Below the pieces are notes generated by a model. It saw nothing but the letters and a program-made list of their open reading frames with translations. It did no database searches and was not told the DNA's origin. Both the position numbers and the translations under genes were made by a program. From Nocardia sp. MH4 (GTDB lineage Bacteria > Actinomycetota > Actinomycetes > Mycobacteriales > Mycobacteriaceae), in NCBI RefSeq assembly GCF_019266065.1, contig NZ_LPNR01000118.1, positions 3,085-67,084 on the forward strand: 64,000 nt of DNA, given 5' to 3'. Position 1 is the first letter of the stretch, and every line of letters starts with the position of its first letter. This document shows, piece after piece, positions 1-14,089 of this stretch.

Positions 1-706
<706 letters not shown>

Positions 707-941
707 TGATGCAGGCTACCGAACCTCGGACCGGCGACGCTGCCGCTTCGTCGCGAAGACACCGCCGCGCGCTCCCGGCTGTTTTCCGCGCCGAATTCGC
801 TGCCACACCCCCGCGGTGAACGTCCCGCGCGCCGCGAAGGCACTACGTTTAGCCTGTACGCAGCGGCGCCGGGACCGTGCACGGCGTCGACCCACTGTCG
901 GGAGATTCCGACCGTCCTCGGTCGGCGGCGAGGAGTCGAGC
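707..941. promoter_or_regulatory. Divergent glpK-glpD intergenic region
   Basis: This 235-base gap lies between two divergent starts and must hold both promoters. A TAGCCT hexamer at 850-855 is a possible -10 box for glpD. An AGGAG ribosome site at 931-935 fixes the glpD ATG at 942. I see no clear regulator palindrome. Confidence 0.4.
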
Positions 942-2726
942 ATGTCGCAGACACCGGAGTTTCCGTTCCTGCGCCCGGGCGAACTGGTCGCGGGCGGTCA
1001 GCGGCTCGGACCCGGTCAGCTCGGCCCCGACCAGCGTCGCGCCGCCTGGGAACGACTCGGCAAGGACCAGTTCGACGTGCTGGTCGTCGGCGGCGGCGTG
1101 GTCGGCGCCGGTATCGCGCTCGACGCCGCGACCCGTGGCCTGTCGGTCGCGCTCGTCGAGGCCCGCGATCTGGCCTCGGGGACGTCGAGCCGGTCGTCGA
1201 AGATGTTCCACGGCGGCCTGCGCTATCTCGAACAGCTCGAGTTCGGTCTGGTCCGGGAGGCGCTGAAGGAACGCGAGCTGGCGCTGTCGACCCTGGCGCC
1301 GCATCTGGTGAAGCCGCTGCGGTTCCTGTACCCGCTGACCCGCCGGGTGTGGGAGCGGCCGTACGTGGCCGCGGGCCTGACCCTCTACGACACCATGGGC
1401 GGCGCCAAATCGGTTCCGGGACAGCGTCACCTGACCAGGCACGGCGCGATGCGGCTGGCTCCGGGATTGCGCCGGGACGCGCTGATCGGCGGTGTCACCT
1501 ACTACGACACCGTCGTCGACGATGCCAGGCACACCATGACCGTGGCCCGCACCGCCGCCCACTACGGCGCGGTCATCCGCACCTCCACCCAGGTCGTCGG
1601 ATTCCTGCGGGAGGCCGACCGGGTCGTCGGGGTGAAGCTGCGCGACACCGAGGACGGGCGCACCGGGGAGGCGCGCGCGAACGTGGTGATCAACGCGACC
1701 GGCGTGTGGACCGACGAGGTGCAGGGCCTGTCGCGGCAACGCGGCCGATTCCATGTGCGCGCGTCCAAGGGCGTGCACATCGTGGTGCCGCGCGACCGCA
1801 TCGTCAGCGACGCCGCGATCATCCTGCGCACCACCACCTCGGTGCTGTTCGTCATCCCGTGGGGCGCGCACTGGATCGTCGGCACCACCGACACCGACTG
1901 GAAACTCGACCTCGCCCACCCCGCCGCCACCAAGGCCGATATCGACTATCTGCTCGACCGGGTGAACGAGGTGCTGGTGACCCCGCTCACCCACGCCGAC
2001 ATCGACGGCGTCTACGCGGGCCTGCGGCCGCTGCTGGCCGGGGAGAGCGACGAGACCTCCAAACTGTCGCGCGAACACGCGGTGGCCCGCGTCGCGCCCG
2101 GCCTGGTGAGCATCGCCGGCGGCAAGTACACCACCTACCGGGTGATGGCCGCCGACGCGATGGACGAAGCGGCGCAAGACATTCCGGCCCGGGTGTCGCC
2201 GTCGATCACCGAGAAGGTCGCGCTGATCGGGGCCGACGGCTACTTCGCATTGGTGAACCAGACCGTGCAGCTGGCCGAGCACTACGGCGTGCACCCGTAC
2301 CGGATGACGCACCTGCTCGACCGTTACGGCTCGGTGGTCGACGAGGTGCTGTCCCTGGCGGCGGGCAGACCCGAACTGCTGCAACCGATCACCGACGCGC
2401 CCGCCTACCTCCAGGTCGAGGCGGTGTACGCGGCCGCCGCCGAGGGCGCGCTGCATCTCGACGACATCCTGGCCCGTCGCACCCGCATCTCGATCGAGTA
2501 CGCCGATCGCGGCGCGCACTGCGCCGAGCAGGTCGCGCACCTGGTCGCGCCCGTAGTGGGCTGGGACGCCGACGATATCGACCGCGAGGTGACCATGTAT
2601 CAGGCGCGGGTGCGGGCCGAGATCGAATCACAGACCCAGCCCGACGACATCTCCGCCGACGCGCTGCGGGCGGCGGCGCCGGAACCGCGCCCGCAGCTGC
2701 TCGAGCCGGTACCGCAGGAGCGGTGA
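942..2726 (+). CDS. glpD: FAD-dependent glycerol-3-phosphate dehydrogenase GlpD
   Basis: Oxidises sn-glycerol-3-phosphate to dihydroxyacetone phosphate and passes electrons to the quinone pool at the membrane. The 594-aa product has the Rossmann FAD motif DVLVVGGGVVGAGIALDAAT near residue 50, then the family signature SSRSSKMFHGGLRYLE, and the later GxxGGKYTTYR motif (VSIAGGKYTTYRVM); the C-terminal DAO domain is present. The frame is open upstream to 816, but the ATG at 942 has AGGAG six bases before it and starts MSQTPEFPFL, so I prefer it. It corresponds to mycobacterial glpD2 by synteny. It converges with the metallo-hydrolase gene, with three bases between the stops. Confidence 0.95.
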   Translation: MSQTPEFPFLRPGELVAGGQRLGPGQLGPDQRRAAWERLGKDQFDVLVVGGGVVGAGIALDAATRGLSVALVEARDLASGTSSRSSKMFHGGLRYLEQLEFGLVREALKERELALSTLAPHLVKPLRFLYPLTRRVWERPYVAAGLTLYDTMGGAKSVPGQRHLTRHGAMRLAPGLRRDALIGGVTYYDTVVDDARHTMTVARTAAHYGAVIRTSTQVVGFLREADRVVGVKLRDTEDGRTGEARANVVINATGVWTDEVQGLSRQRGRFHVRASKGVHIVVPRDRIVSDAAIILRTTTSVLFVIPWGAHWIVGTTDTDWKLDLAHPAATKADIDYLLDRVNEVLVTPLTHADIDGVYAGLRPLLAGESDETSKLSREHAVARVAPGLVSIAGGKYTTYRVMAADAMDEAAQDIPARVSPSITEKVALIGADGYFALVNQTVQLAEHYGVHPYRMTHLLDRYGSVVDEVLSLAAGRPELLQPITDAPAYLQVEAVYAAAAEGALHLDDILARRTRISIEYADRGAHCAEQVAHLVAPVVGWDADDIDREVTMYQARVRAEIESQTQPDDISADALRAAAPEPRPQLLEPVPQER

Positions 2727-2729
2727 CCG

Positions 2730-3563
2730 CTAGACGGTGGCCTTCTGCAACGCGCGCAGTTCGACCGCGTTGTGCGCGCAGAACACCTCGACGTCGTCGC
2801 CGTGCCCACGCAGCAGTTCGCGCAGCCGCTCCTGATTGTCGATCCGGTCGGACCCGACGGTCTGCACCAGGCGCTCGAACAGCGCGGCGCCGGGTGGCTG
2901 GTGCGGGTGCTCGAGATCGAGCTGACCGGGATGGAAGTACGCGTCACCGACCGCGAACTTCCAGCCGACGCCGGTGTCGATCGCGATGCCCGCGTGGCCG
3001 CGGGTGTGCCCGGCCAGCGGGATGATGAGCAGTTCGGCCGGCAGGCCGCGCAATTGGCGCACCGCGCCGAAGCCGAACCACGGCTCACCGAGTTCGTCGT
3101 AGCTCGCCCAGCGCGGCTTGTGCTCGAATTGCGCCGTGCGATAACGGAATTTCTCGCGCGGACCGAAATGGCCCTCGAGCGCGCGCAGTTCCTCGCCGTA
3201 GACGTGCACGGTGGCCTGGGGGAATTCGGCGAGACCGCCCGCGTGGTCGAGATCGAGGTGGGTGAGCACGATGTCGGTGACGTCCTCGCGGCGGAAGCCC
3301 AATGCCTCGATCCGGCGCGCGATGGTGCCCTCGAGCTCGAGGACGGGACGGGTCAGCCGGATGAAGCGGCGGCCGAGCCAGGCGTCGGGACGGCGCACCG
3401 CGCCTTCGCCGATGCCGGTCTCGATCAGTACCAGCCGGTCGTCGAGTTCGACGAGGACGCAGTGGCAGACCATTTCGGCTCGGCGGGCGAGGCCGCCGAC
3501 GCCGTCGAGCAGACGGCCGCCGAAAGGACGCATGGTGCCGCCGTCGAGGTGGTGCAGACGCAT
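2730..3563 (-). CDS. MBL-fold metallo-hydrolase
   Basis: A 277-aa zinc metallo-beta-lactamase-fold hydrolase. The HxDxDH metal motif is THLDLDHAGG at residues 101-110, with a second metal histidine in LAGHTRGHAG and a C-terminal CAHN. The spacing and length resemble the quorum-quenching lactonase/glyoxalase-II-like branch, but the substrate cannot be read from sequence. Its start codon overlaps the stop of the upstream TetR gene by one base (TGATG), so the two are cotranscribed and the regulator probably controls this enzyme. Confidence 0.85.
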   Translation of the reverse strand: MRLHHLDGGTMRPFGGRLLDGVGGLARRAEMVCHCVLVELDDRLVLIETGIGEGAVRRPDAWLGRRFIRLTRPVLELEGTIARRIEALGFRREDVTDIVLTHLDLDHAGGLAEFPQATVHVYGEELRALEGHFGPREKFRYRTAQFEHKPRWASYDELGEPWFGFGAVRQLRGLPAELLIIPLAGHTRGHAGIAIDTGVGWKFAVGDAYFHPGQLDLEHPHQPPGAALFERLVQTVGSDRIDNQERLRELLRGHGDDVEVFCAHNAVELRALQKATV

Positions 3564-4126
3564 CAGGAGAGCTCCTGTTCGAGGGTGGCGCGCAGGTGGT
3601 CGGCCACCGCGCGCAGAGGGGTGAGGTCACGTCGGGTGCGGGCGAGCAGGAGTGCGCCTTCGAGCATGGCCAGGGCCACCGTGGACAGCTGGTCGGCGCG
3701 GTCGTCGGGAATTCCCTTGGCGCGCAGGAACTCGTCGATGGCGGTGCGCCAGGAGTCGAAGCCGGTGACGCAGGCTTCGCGGATCGGTTCGCTGTCGACG
3801 CCCGCGTCGAGGGCGATGGTGGCGATCGGGCAACCGCGCTGGAAGTCCGAGTCGGTCAGCATCGTGGCGAGGGCGGCGAAGACGCCGTCGATATCGCCGG
3901 CCGCGAGCGCGTCGGTGAGCAGCGTCCGCAGCGTGTCGGACGACTGGGCGATGGCCTCGGCGGCGAGCTGTTCCTTGCCGCCGGGGAAGTGGAAGTAGAA
4001 CGAGCCCTTGGGCGCGCCGCCCGCGCTGACCAGCTGATTGACACCGGTGGCGTGGTAGCCCTGGGTGTGGAACAGGTCGGCGGCGGCGTCGAGGAAACGC
4101 TGCCGGGAGTCCGTGCGTGGGGTCAC
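3563..4126 (-). CDS. TetR/AcrR-family regulator
   Basis: A 187-aa transcription factor. Residues 1-55 form the TetR DNA-binding domain (RQRFLDAAADLFHTQGYHATGVNQLVSAGGAPKGSFYFHFPGG, quoted in parts); the rest is a variable ligand-binding domain containing one Cys in GCPIATIALD. It belongs to the branch with the GCPI/LG motif often found next to detoxification enzymes. It lies upstream of and coupled to the metallo-hydrolase, and 32 bases downstream of the nei stop in the divergent order. Its inducer is unknown. Confidence 0.88.
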   Translation of the reverse strand: MTPRTDSRQRFLDAAADLFHTQGYHATGVNQLVSAGGAPKGSFYFHFPGGKEQLAAEAIAQSSDTLRTLLTDALAAGDIDGVFAALATMLTDSDFQRGCPIATIALDAGVDSEPIREACVTGFDSWRTAIDEFLRAKGIPDDRADQLSTVALAMLEGALLLARTRRDLTPLRAVADHLRATLEQELS

Positions 4127-4158
4127 CGGCTCAGCGTAGCTCGAGTATGACGACCGGT

Positions 4159-4938
4159 CTAGTTAGTTGGTTCGGGTTGGCAGCGAGGACAGAAGTAGAT
4201 GCCGCGTTCACGCCGGGTGATGCGATCGGCGGGGTCGTCCTCGCCGAGCAGCCGCGAAACGATCGCGGTGCCGCAGCGCGGGCAGGGGCGGCGGGTGCGT
4301 CCGTAGGCCATCGCGCGCCAGGGCGGCTGGTGCGCGGCCTTGCCGAGCACGCGGTGGGACTCGTCGACCAGGGCGGGCAGGTCGCCGATGTCACCGACCG
4401 GGGTCGCGGGGTGAACGCGGCGCAGGAAGCAGATCTCGCTGCGGTAGATGTTGCCGATGCCCGCCAGGTTGCGCTGATCGAGCAGGGCCAGGCCGATGGG
4501 GCGGCGGGGATACTCGCTGATCCTGCGCAGGGCCTCGGCGGCGTCCCAGTTCGGGCCGAGCAGGTCGGGACCTAGGTGATCGATGACGGTGTGTTCCTCG
4601 GCCCGCGGCAGCACCTGTACCTTGCCGAGTTCGAAGCCGACCGCCTCGAACTCGTCGTTGGCCAGCACCAGCCGGGCGGTGACCGGCGGTTTCGTCCAGC
4701 GCTGGCCGTGGTGGAAGATCCGCCAGACACCCTCCATCTTCAGATGGGTGTGGATGCTCACGCGGTCGGTGCGGATGAACAGGTGCTTGCCGTAGCTGCC
4801 GACCTCGGTGACCAGGTCGCCGACCAGGTCGACCGTCGCGTATCGGGGCACCCGGAAGTCGCTGCGGGTGAGGGTGCGCCCGGCCAGCGCGGTCCGCAGG
4901 CGCTCGGCGGCGCGGAAGACGGTATCGCCCTCGGGCAT
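4159..4938 (-). CDS. nei: Endonuclease VIII-type DNA glycosylase (Nei)
   Basis: A bifunctional base-excision repair enzyme that removes oxidised bases and cleaves the abasic site. The 259-aa protein begins MPEGDTVFRAAERL: after Met removal Pro is the catalytic nucleophile and the following Glu the general acid. HTHLKMEGVWRI is the conserved helix-two-turn-helix region core of the family, LLDQRNLAGIGNIYRSE the H2TH, and the C-terminal zinc finger has CPRCG and CPRCQ pairs. Only four bases separate its start from the lhr stop, so it is translated from the same message as the helicase; the pair is also adjacent in mycobacteria. Confidence 0.94.
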   Translation of the reverse strand: MPEGDTVFRAAERLRTALAGRTLTRSDFRVPRYATVDLVGDLVTEVGSYGKHLFIRTDRVSIHTHLKMEGVWRIFHHGQRWTKPPVTARLVLANDEFEAVGFELGKVQVLPRAEEHTVIDHLGPDLLGPNWDAAEALRRISEYPRRPIGLALLDQRNLAGIGNIYRSEICFLRRVHPATPVGDIGDLPALVDESHRVLGKAAHQPPWRAMAYGRTRRPCPRCGTAIVSRLLGEDDPADRITRRERGIYFCPRCQPEPTN

Positions 4939-4942
4939 CCGG

Positions 4943-9961
<5,019 letters not shown>

Positions 9962-10108
9962 AGCGTTCAGTGTGCACCGCCCCACCGACAAGCCCCTGGA
10001 CGCTAGCAGCGCGGTCACGTTTGCCGTCTGTAGCCGACGGGATTACCGTTCCCCGGGGATGGACGGGTGACCGGAACCCGTCACCGGGGACATTCGACGG
10101 AGGATTCG

Positions 10109-10423
10109 ATGGCTGGGGGCGATCCTTCGACGGTTTCGGTCGAGCCCGAAGAAGTCAGAGCGCTGGGGCGGGTGGCCTATCAGGTGGCGCAGGAATGCCA
10201 GGCCGGGTACGCCTCGTTGGTGACCGATTTGCGGGCCACGATCGAGACCTGGACCGGGAACAACGCCGGTGTGTTCACCGCGGGGTGGGAGGAGTTCCAT
10301 CTCGGTGCCGATCAGGTGTGGGACGCGTTGTTCGAACTGGCCGAGAAGCTGGGGATCACCGCGGAAACCCTCGCGCAGGTCGACGAGTCCAATGCCGCGG
10401 CGACCTACACGCTGAATCTGTGA
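10109..10423 (+). CDS. WXG100 (EsxF-like) type VII secretion protein
   Basis: A 104-aa helical-hairpin protein of the ESAT-6/WXG100 superfamily. The turn motif is W48-T49-G50 (ETWTGNNAG), between two predicted amphipathic helices, and it ends with a long acidic tail. The ATG at 10109 follows a GGAGG ribosome site by a few bases; an upstream in-frame ATG at 10067 has none. It is the first gene of a four-gene set (second WXG100, toxin, small protein) that matches the mycobacterial esxF-esxE-cpnT-ift order. By analogy it should pair with the next protein to export the toxin by an ESX system encoded elsewhere. Confidence 0.85.
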   Translation: MAGGDPSTVSVEPEEVRALGRVAYQVAQECQAGYASLVTDLRATIETWTGNNAGVFTAGWEEFHLGADQVWDALFELAEKLGITAETLAQVDESNAAATYTLNL

Positions 10424-10441
10424 GTGCGGAGCCGACCTCTG

Positions 10442-10744
10442 ATGACGACTGAACCTCCCGCGTTCTCGGTCGATCTCGACCAGCTCGAACAGTTGACCGC
10501 GCGGATGCGTGGGTACATGTCCGCTGTCGCCGATGTGCTGACCGCGCTCGATGCCAAGGCCAAGGAGGTCGAGGGCGTGTGGTCCGGTGCGGCGGCCACG
10601 GCCTACAGCGAGGCGCATACGGAGTGGCGGGCCGGGGTCACCGATATGCAGGAGGGCCTGGCGGCGTTGGAAGCGGCGGCGAAGACCGCACACCAGAGCT
10701 ATACCGACGCGGCGTCGGCGACGTTGAAGATCCTGGGCGTATGA
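10442..10744 (+). CDS. WXG100 (EsxE-like) type VII secretion protein
   Basis: A 100-aa WXG100 protein with W47-S48-G49 (EGVWSGAAATAYSEA) and a conserved second tryptophan in HTEWRAG; both helices are clear. It resembles EsxE in length and in the position of the AHxEW segment. A GTG at 10424 immediately after the previous stop would add six residues; I prefer the ATG at 10442, although its GGAG is 11 bases upstream. Its stop overlaps the ATG of the toxin gene (ATGA at 10741-10744), so translation is coupled. Expected to form a heterodimer with the 10109 product. Confidence 0.85.
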   Translation: MTTEPPAFSVDLDQLEQLTARMRGYMSAVADVLTALDAKAKEVEGVWSGAAATAYSEAHTEWRAGVTDMQEGLAALEAAAKTAHQSYTDAASATLKILGV

Positions 10745-12210
10745 CGCCGACGGTCACCAAGCTCGACGTCGATCCCAAGGTCTACTACCAGGCTGCCACC
10801 AATTGCTTCGATGCCGCCGCGTCTCTGTTCGACAGCTTCACCTACGTTTTCGGTGAGCTCAACGGCTACGGGATGATGGCGGGCCGCGACGAAGACGGCC
10901 GAGCGTGGGCGGCGTCCTACGACCAGTCCGCGCGGGATGCCGTCGCGTTCTACGGGCAGACGTATTCGACCTTGCGTGCCTACGGCACGGCGCTCAACGA
11001 CATCGGTTTCGAACACGCGAAGTCCGACGCCGCGATCAAGGGCACAGAACAACCGACGAGGCCCGCAGATTCGGCGTCGACCGCCACGTTCGGGCCCTAC
11101 GCGCTGCCCGCGTCGGCGGCGGGCGGGACACCGCAGGGTCTGGCGCAGACGGCCATCGACGTTCTCGATGCGATCAACTGTCCACTTCCGGACGGTAATA
11201 CCGACACGCTCACCAAAGCGGCGGAGGCGTGGGACCGGCTCGGCACGATCTACCAGAACACGAACGCCAAGGACAAGATCACGATCGCCGCCGGGCTGTT
11301 CGACGGGGTCACCTCCACCGACGCGATGCAGGTCCGGGAAGACCTGAAGAAGATCGAGAAATCGATCGGGGCGTTGCTCACCACGTGCACGCAGATCAGT
11401 ACGTCGTGTCTCGACTACCGAGGCGCGATCCAGGAACTTCGCGAGGAGATCAAGGGGTTCATCGAGGCGATCATCACCGACGCCGCCATCGACGCTGCCG
11501 TCACGGTGATCGCCACCTGCCTGACCGGCGTCGGCGGCCTGATCGCCGGCGCCAAGGCGGTGGAGTCGGCTCGTCGATGGTCGGTGACGATCAAAGCCGC
11601 GGTGACGGCATGGCGAGCCCGCAAAGCGTTGCAGCTGAAAGGTCTGGCCGACGATGCCGCGGCCGCCATGTCGAAGGCCAAACAGGAGATCACCGAACTC
11701 TTCGAACGGTTGCGAGGCAAGGGTGACGGGGTCACGACACCGAAGGCGGCAAGCCTGAGCGACGATGATCGCCGCGCACTGCTCCAGGGCCCGAGTGACC
11801 TTCGGGGCCGATCGCTGACCGATATCCTGCGCTCCGGGGAAACACCGACCGCCGACCAGCAGCGCCAGATCGACGCGCTCAACGAGGCGCTCGGAAAGAT
11901 GCCCGCCCACGAGGGCCTGGTCAGCCGGCATACCAACCTGACCCCCGAACAGCTTGCCCGGTACCAACAGGACCAGCCCGTCACCGAGCTGGGATTCACT
12001 TCGGCCAGTACCAATCCGAAGGGCGTCAACGAACTCACCGTGCAGAACTCGGAGGTCGAGTTCCAGATCGTCAGCAAGACCGGCCGCGACTACAGCGAGT
12101 ACGGGACGCCCGACGAGGTGCTGTTCGCGTCCGGGACCAACTTCTTCGTCCACAGCAAGACGGTCGACCCGGCGACCGGCCGGATACTCATCAAGATGAC
12201 GGAAATGTAG
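10741..12210 (+). CDS. Type VII-linked polymorphic toxin with ADP-ribosyltransferase-like C-terminus
   Basis: A 489-aa modular protein. Residues 1-100 match the actinobacterial export domain seen in CpnT-like toxins (MAGRDEDGRAWAASYD at 46-61, a WXG100-like helical region). Residues 240-275 are hydrophobic. Residues 380-489 look like an arginine-type ADP-ribosyltransferase exotoxin: R396 in LVSRHTNL, the FTSAST strand at 419-424, and PDEVLF at 457-462 with E459 as the likely catalytic glutamate. The usual ExE is P-D-E here. No catalytic test can be made from sequence, and target and NAD use are inference. Translation is coupled to the upstream WXG100 gene, and the next gene starts ten bases after the stop. 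Confidence 0.8.
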   Translation: MTPTVTKLDVDPKVYYQAATNCFDAAASLFDSFTYVFGELNGYGMMAGRDEDGRAWAASYDQSARDAVAFYGQTYSTLRAYGTALNDIGFEHAKSDAAIKGTEQPTRPADSASTATFGPYALPASAAGGTPQGLAQTAIDVLDAINCPLPDGNTDTLTKAAEAWDRLGTIYQNTNAKDKITIAAGLFDGVTSTDAMQVREDLKKIEKSIGALLTTCTQISTSCLDYRGAIQELREEIKGFIEAIITDAAIDAAVTVIATCLTGVGGLIAGAKAVESARRWSVTIKAAVTAWRARKALQLKGLADDAAAAMSKAKQEITELFERLRGKGDGVTTPKAASLSDDDRRALLQGPSDLRGRSLTDILRSGETPTADQQRQIDALNEALGKMPAHEGLVSRHTNLTPEQLARYQQDQPVTELGFTSASTNPKGVNELTVQNSEVEFQIVSKTGRDYSEYGTPDEVLFASGTNFFVHSKTVDPATGRILIKMTEM

Positions 12211-12220
12211 GAGGACCCCG

Positions 12221-12526
12221 ATGCCCGAGAAGTTCGGCGGCAAGATCTTCTATTCGGCGGAGGAAGCCGAGCGACTGGGGTTGCGACCGTCCGCGGAGGA
12301 CATCGCGCGCAGCGAGCGCATGTTCGCCGAGTTCGAGGAGCAGCGGCGACTGCTCGGTCCGGCGCCCGCGGGCACCAGCCCCGGGTTCGGCGGCCGGTTC
12401 TCCGATGATCTGGGCGGCACCGAGTTCGAGGGCTGGACACGTCATCCCAGCACCGGTGCGTGGCTCGACAAGGAAGGTCGACCGGCCTACGACGACGACG
12501 GCCGAAGGATCGACTACGACGGATAG
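12221..12526 (+). CDS. Small acidic protein, candidate immunity factor
   Basis: A 101-aa protein that I do not recognise as a family. It is rich in Asp and Glu, with the segment KIFYSAEEAERLGLRPSAED and a C-terminal part (GWTRHPSTGAWLDKEGRP) that looks like a short beta fold. It has a strong ribosome site (AGGAGG around 12209-12214, overlapping the toxin stop). Position directly behind a toxin gene, small size and acidity are the usual marks of an immunity protein; that role is inferred from position only. Confidence 0.7.
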   Translation: MPEKFGGKIFYSAEEAERLGLRPSAEDIARSERMFAEFEEQRRLLGPAPAGTSPGFGGRFSDDLGGTEFEGWTRHPSTGAWLDKEGRPAYDDDGRRIDYDG

Positions 12527-12607
12527 ACCCTGCTGCGGACCGGCTCCGGAAGTTGGCCGATGACCTGCGTCACACTGCCGAGTGAGCCGACGCTACGCTG
12601 GGCTCTC

Positions 12608-13156
12608 GTGCAAACGGTGCTCAGAGTCGACCTCGTCGGTCACGGCCTGACCGAGGCGGTACGGAAGGCGCGATTTCCTGTCGACGAACCACTCGACGAG
12701 TCGGGGCGGGGTGCGCTGCGGGCGTACTCGGTGCCCGAGGGTGCGCAGGTGCGGACCGGGCCGGAACGGCGGGCTCGGGAGACGGCCGAGACGCTCGGGG
12801 TGGTCGGGGAACTGGACGCGCGATTGCGGGATCTCGACGCGGGGTCGTGGCGTGGGACCGAGATGAGCTCGCTGGCCCAGGATCAGCTGTTCGCCTGGCT
12901 CACCGATCCCGAATTCCGCGGGCACGGCGGCGAGTCGGTGACCGACCTGGTCGACCGGGTGCGGTTCTGGCTGGCCGAGATCGCCTCGGCGGGGCGCGAC
13001 ACGGTGGCGGTGACCCATCCGGCGGTGGTCAGAGCGGTGCTGCTGGTAGTGCTCGACTCGCCGCCGAAATCGTTCTGGCGCATGGATGTTCCGCCCGCGA
13101 GCGTGACCCGGCTGCACTACCGCGGCAACTGGACGCTGCGCCTGGGCGGTTCCTAG
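12608..13156 (+). CDS. Histidine phosphatase superfamily protein
   Basis: A 182-aa phosphoglycerate-mutase-like phosphatase. The N-terminal signature is LVGHGLT with the phospho-accepting histidine at residue 12; the usual Arg before it (RHG) is Gly. RTGPERRARETAETLG supplies the phosphate-binding arginine and VTHPAVVRAVL the second histidine. I chose the GTG at 12608, which lies right before the first strand and has a TACGCT -10-like box at about the distance of a leaderless promoter; the frame is open to 12560. The natural substrate is unknown. Confidence 0.8.
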   Translation: MQTVLRVDLVGHGLTEAVRKARFPVDEPLDESGRGALRAYSVPEGAQVRTGPERRARETAETLGVVGELDARLRDLDAGSWRGTEMSSLAQDQLFAWLTDPEFRGHGGESVTDLVDRVRFWLAEIASAGRDTVAVTHPAVVRAVLLVVLDSPPKSFWRMDVPPASVTRLHYRGNWTLRLGGS

Positions 13157-13160
13157 CAGC

Positions 13161-13200
13161 GACGAACCCCCCGGACTCGCGGTCGATTCCGGGGGTCGTC
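13161..13200. terminator. Bidirectional hairpin terminator
   Basis: Inverted repeat CCCCCGGA (13168-13175) and TCCGGGGG (13188-13195), extended outward by GACGA/TCGTC. It lies between the converging phosphatase and SDR genes, so it can serve both. Confidence 0.7.
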
Positions 13201-13211
13201 GGTGGCCGTGG

Positions 13212-13994
13212 TCAGGTGTGGGCGGCGCCGTCGATGCGGATTTCGGTACCGCTGATGAAACGGCCGTCGTCGGAGACGAGCATGGCGATGACGCCGGCGA
13301 CATTCTCGGGACCGGCCAGCTCCGCCGGGTTGTCCTGCGGGACAACGGCGACCAGGCGGCTGAACAGCGACCAGTCGGAATCCTGGGGCAGGTAGCCGGG
13401 GGTGGCGTCGGTGAGGCCGGACTTGATGCCGCCGGGGGCGACGCTGACCGCGCGCAGGCCCTGCTTGGCGTACTCGAGGGCCAGCACATGGGTGAGCGAT
13501 TGGATGCCGCCCTTGCTGGCGGAATAGGCGGCCATGTACGGATGGGCGAAGGTCGCCGACGTGGAGCTGAAGTTCACGATCGTGCTGCTGGGGTTGGCGA
13601 GCAGGGCGGGCAGGGCCTCGCGGATCACCAGGAACGTGCCGGTGAGGTTGACGTTGATGATCTGGTTCCAGAGATCCAGGGACGTCTCGTGGGTATGGGC
13701 GGCGCGCAGAATGCCCGCGGCGTTGACGAGGGCGTCCAGGCCGCCGAGTGACGCCACGGCGCTGCGGACCCCGGCGATGACGTCGGACTCGTCGCCGATG
13801 TTCATCTCCAGCGTGGTGAACCGCGCATCGGTGCCCGCCTCGGCGGCGCGGGCCCGGGTCGCCCGCAGGCCTTCGGCGTTGACGTCGGCGCCGACGACGA
13901 CCGCGCCTTCGGACAGCAGGCGGAGGGCGGTGGCCTGGCCGATGCCGGATCCGGCTCCGGTGACCAGGATGCGGCGCTGTTCGAGACGGTTCAT
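13212..13994 (-). CDS. Short-chain dehydrogenase/reductase (SDR)
   Basis: A 260-aa classical SDR oxidoreductase. It has the NAD(P)-binding GAGSGIGQATAL near residue 13, NAAG in the fourth strand (LVNAAGIL), and the Ser-Tyr-Lys triad: S in STSATFAHP, Y in YSASKGG with K four residues on. The Asp in VVVGADVN after strand 2 favours NAD. The ATG at 13994 has GAGGAAG as ribosome site; a longer frame upstream to 14030 lacks one. It is divergent from a TetR regulator across a 95-base region with a perfect palindrome, so that regulator most likely controls it. Substrate unknown. Confidence 0.88.
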   Translation of the reverse strand: MNRLEQRRILVTGAGSGIGQATALRLLSEGAVVVGADVNAEGLRATRARAAEAGTDARFTTLEMNIGDESDVIAGVRSAVASLGGLDALVNAAGILRAAHTHETSLDLWNQIINVNLTGTFLVIREALPALLANPSSTIVNFSSTSATFAHPYMAAYSASKGGIQSLTHVLALEYAKQGLRAVSVAPGGIKSGLTDATPGYLPQDSDWSLFSRLVAVVPQDNPAELAGPENVAGVIAMLVSDDGRFISGTEIRIDGAAHT

Positions 13995-14034
13995 GTGATT
14001 CTTCCTCGTCGTTGAGAGTGTTTCTGACACGATA

Positions 14035-14048
14035 TGCCATAAATGGCA
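14035..14048. promoter_or_regulatory. Palindromic operator between SDR and TetR genes
   Basis: Perfect inverted repeat TGCCAT-AA-ATGGCA in the divergent promoter region. Position and symmetry fit binding by the TetR dimer encoded at 14090. A TATAGT -10-like box lies further right near 14078-14083, in front of the tetR GTG. Confidence 0.6.
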
Positions 14049-14089
14049 GGACGTGCAGAGAATCTTGGCGAGGTGGGTATAGTGCGGCC

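Noticed and set aside
849..2540. 563-codon open frame opposite glpD
   Set aside because: glpD is certain in this interval; the antisense frame has shadow composition.
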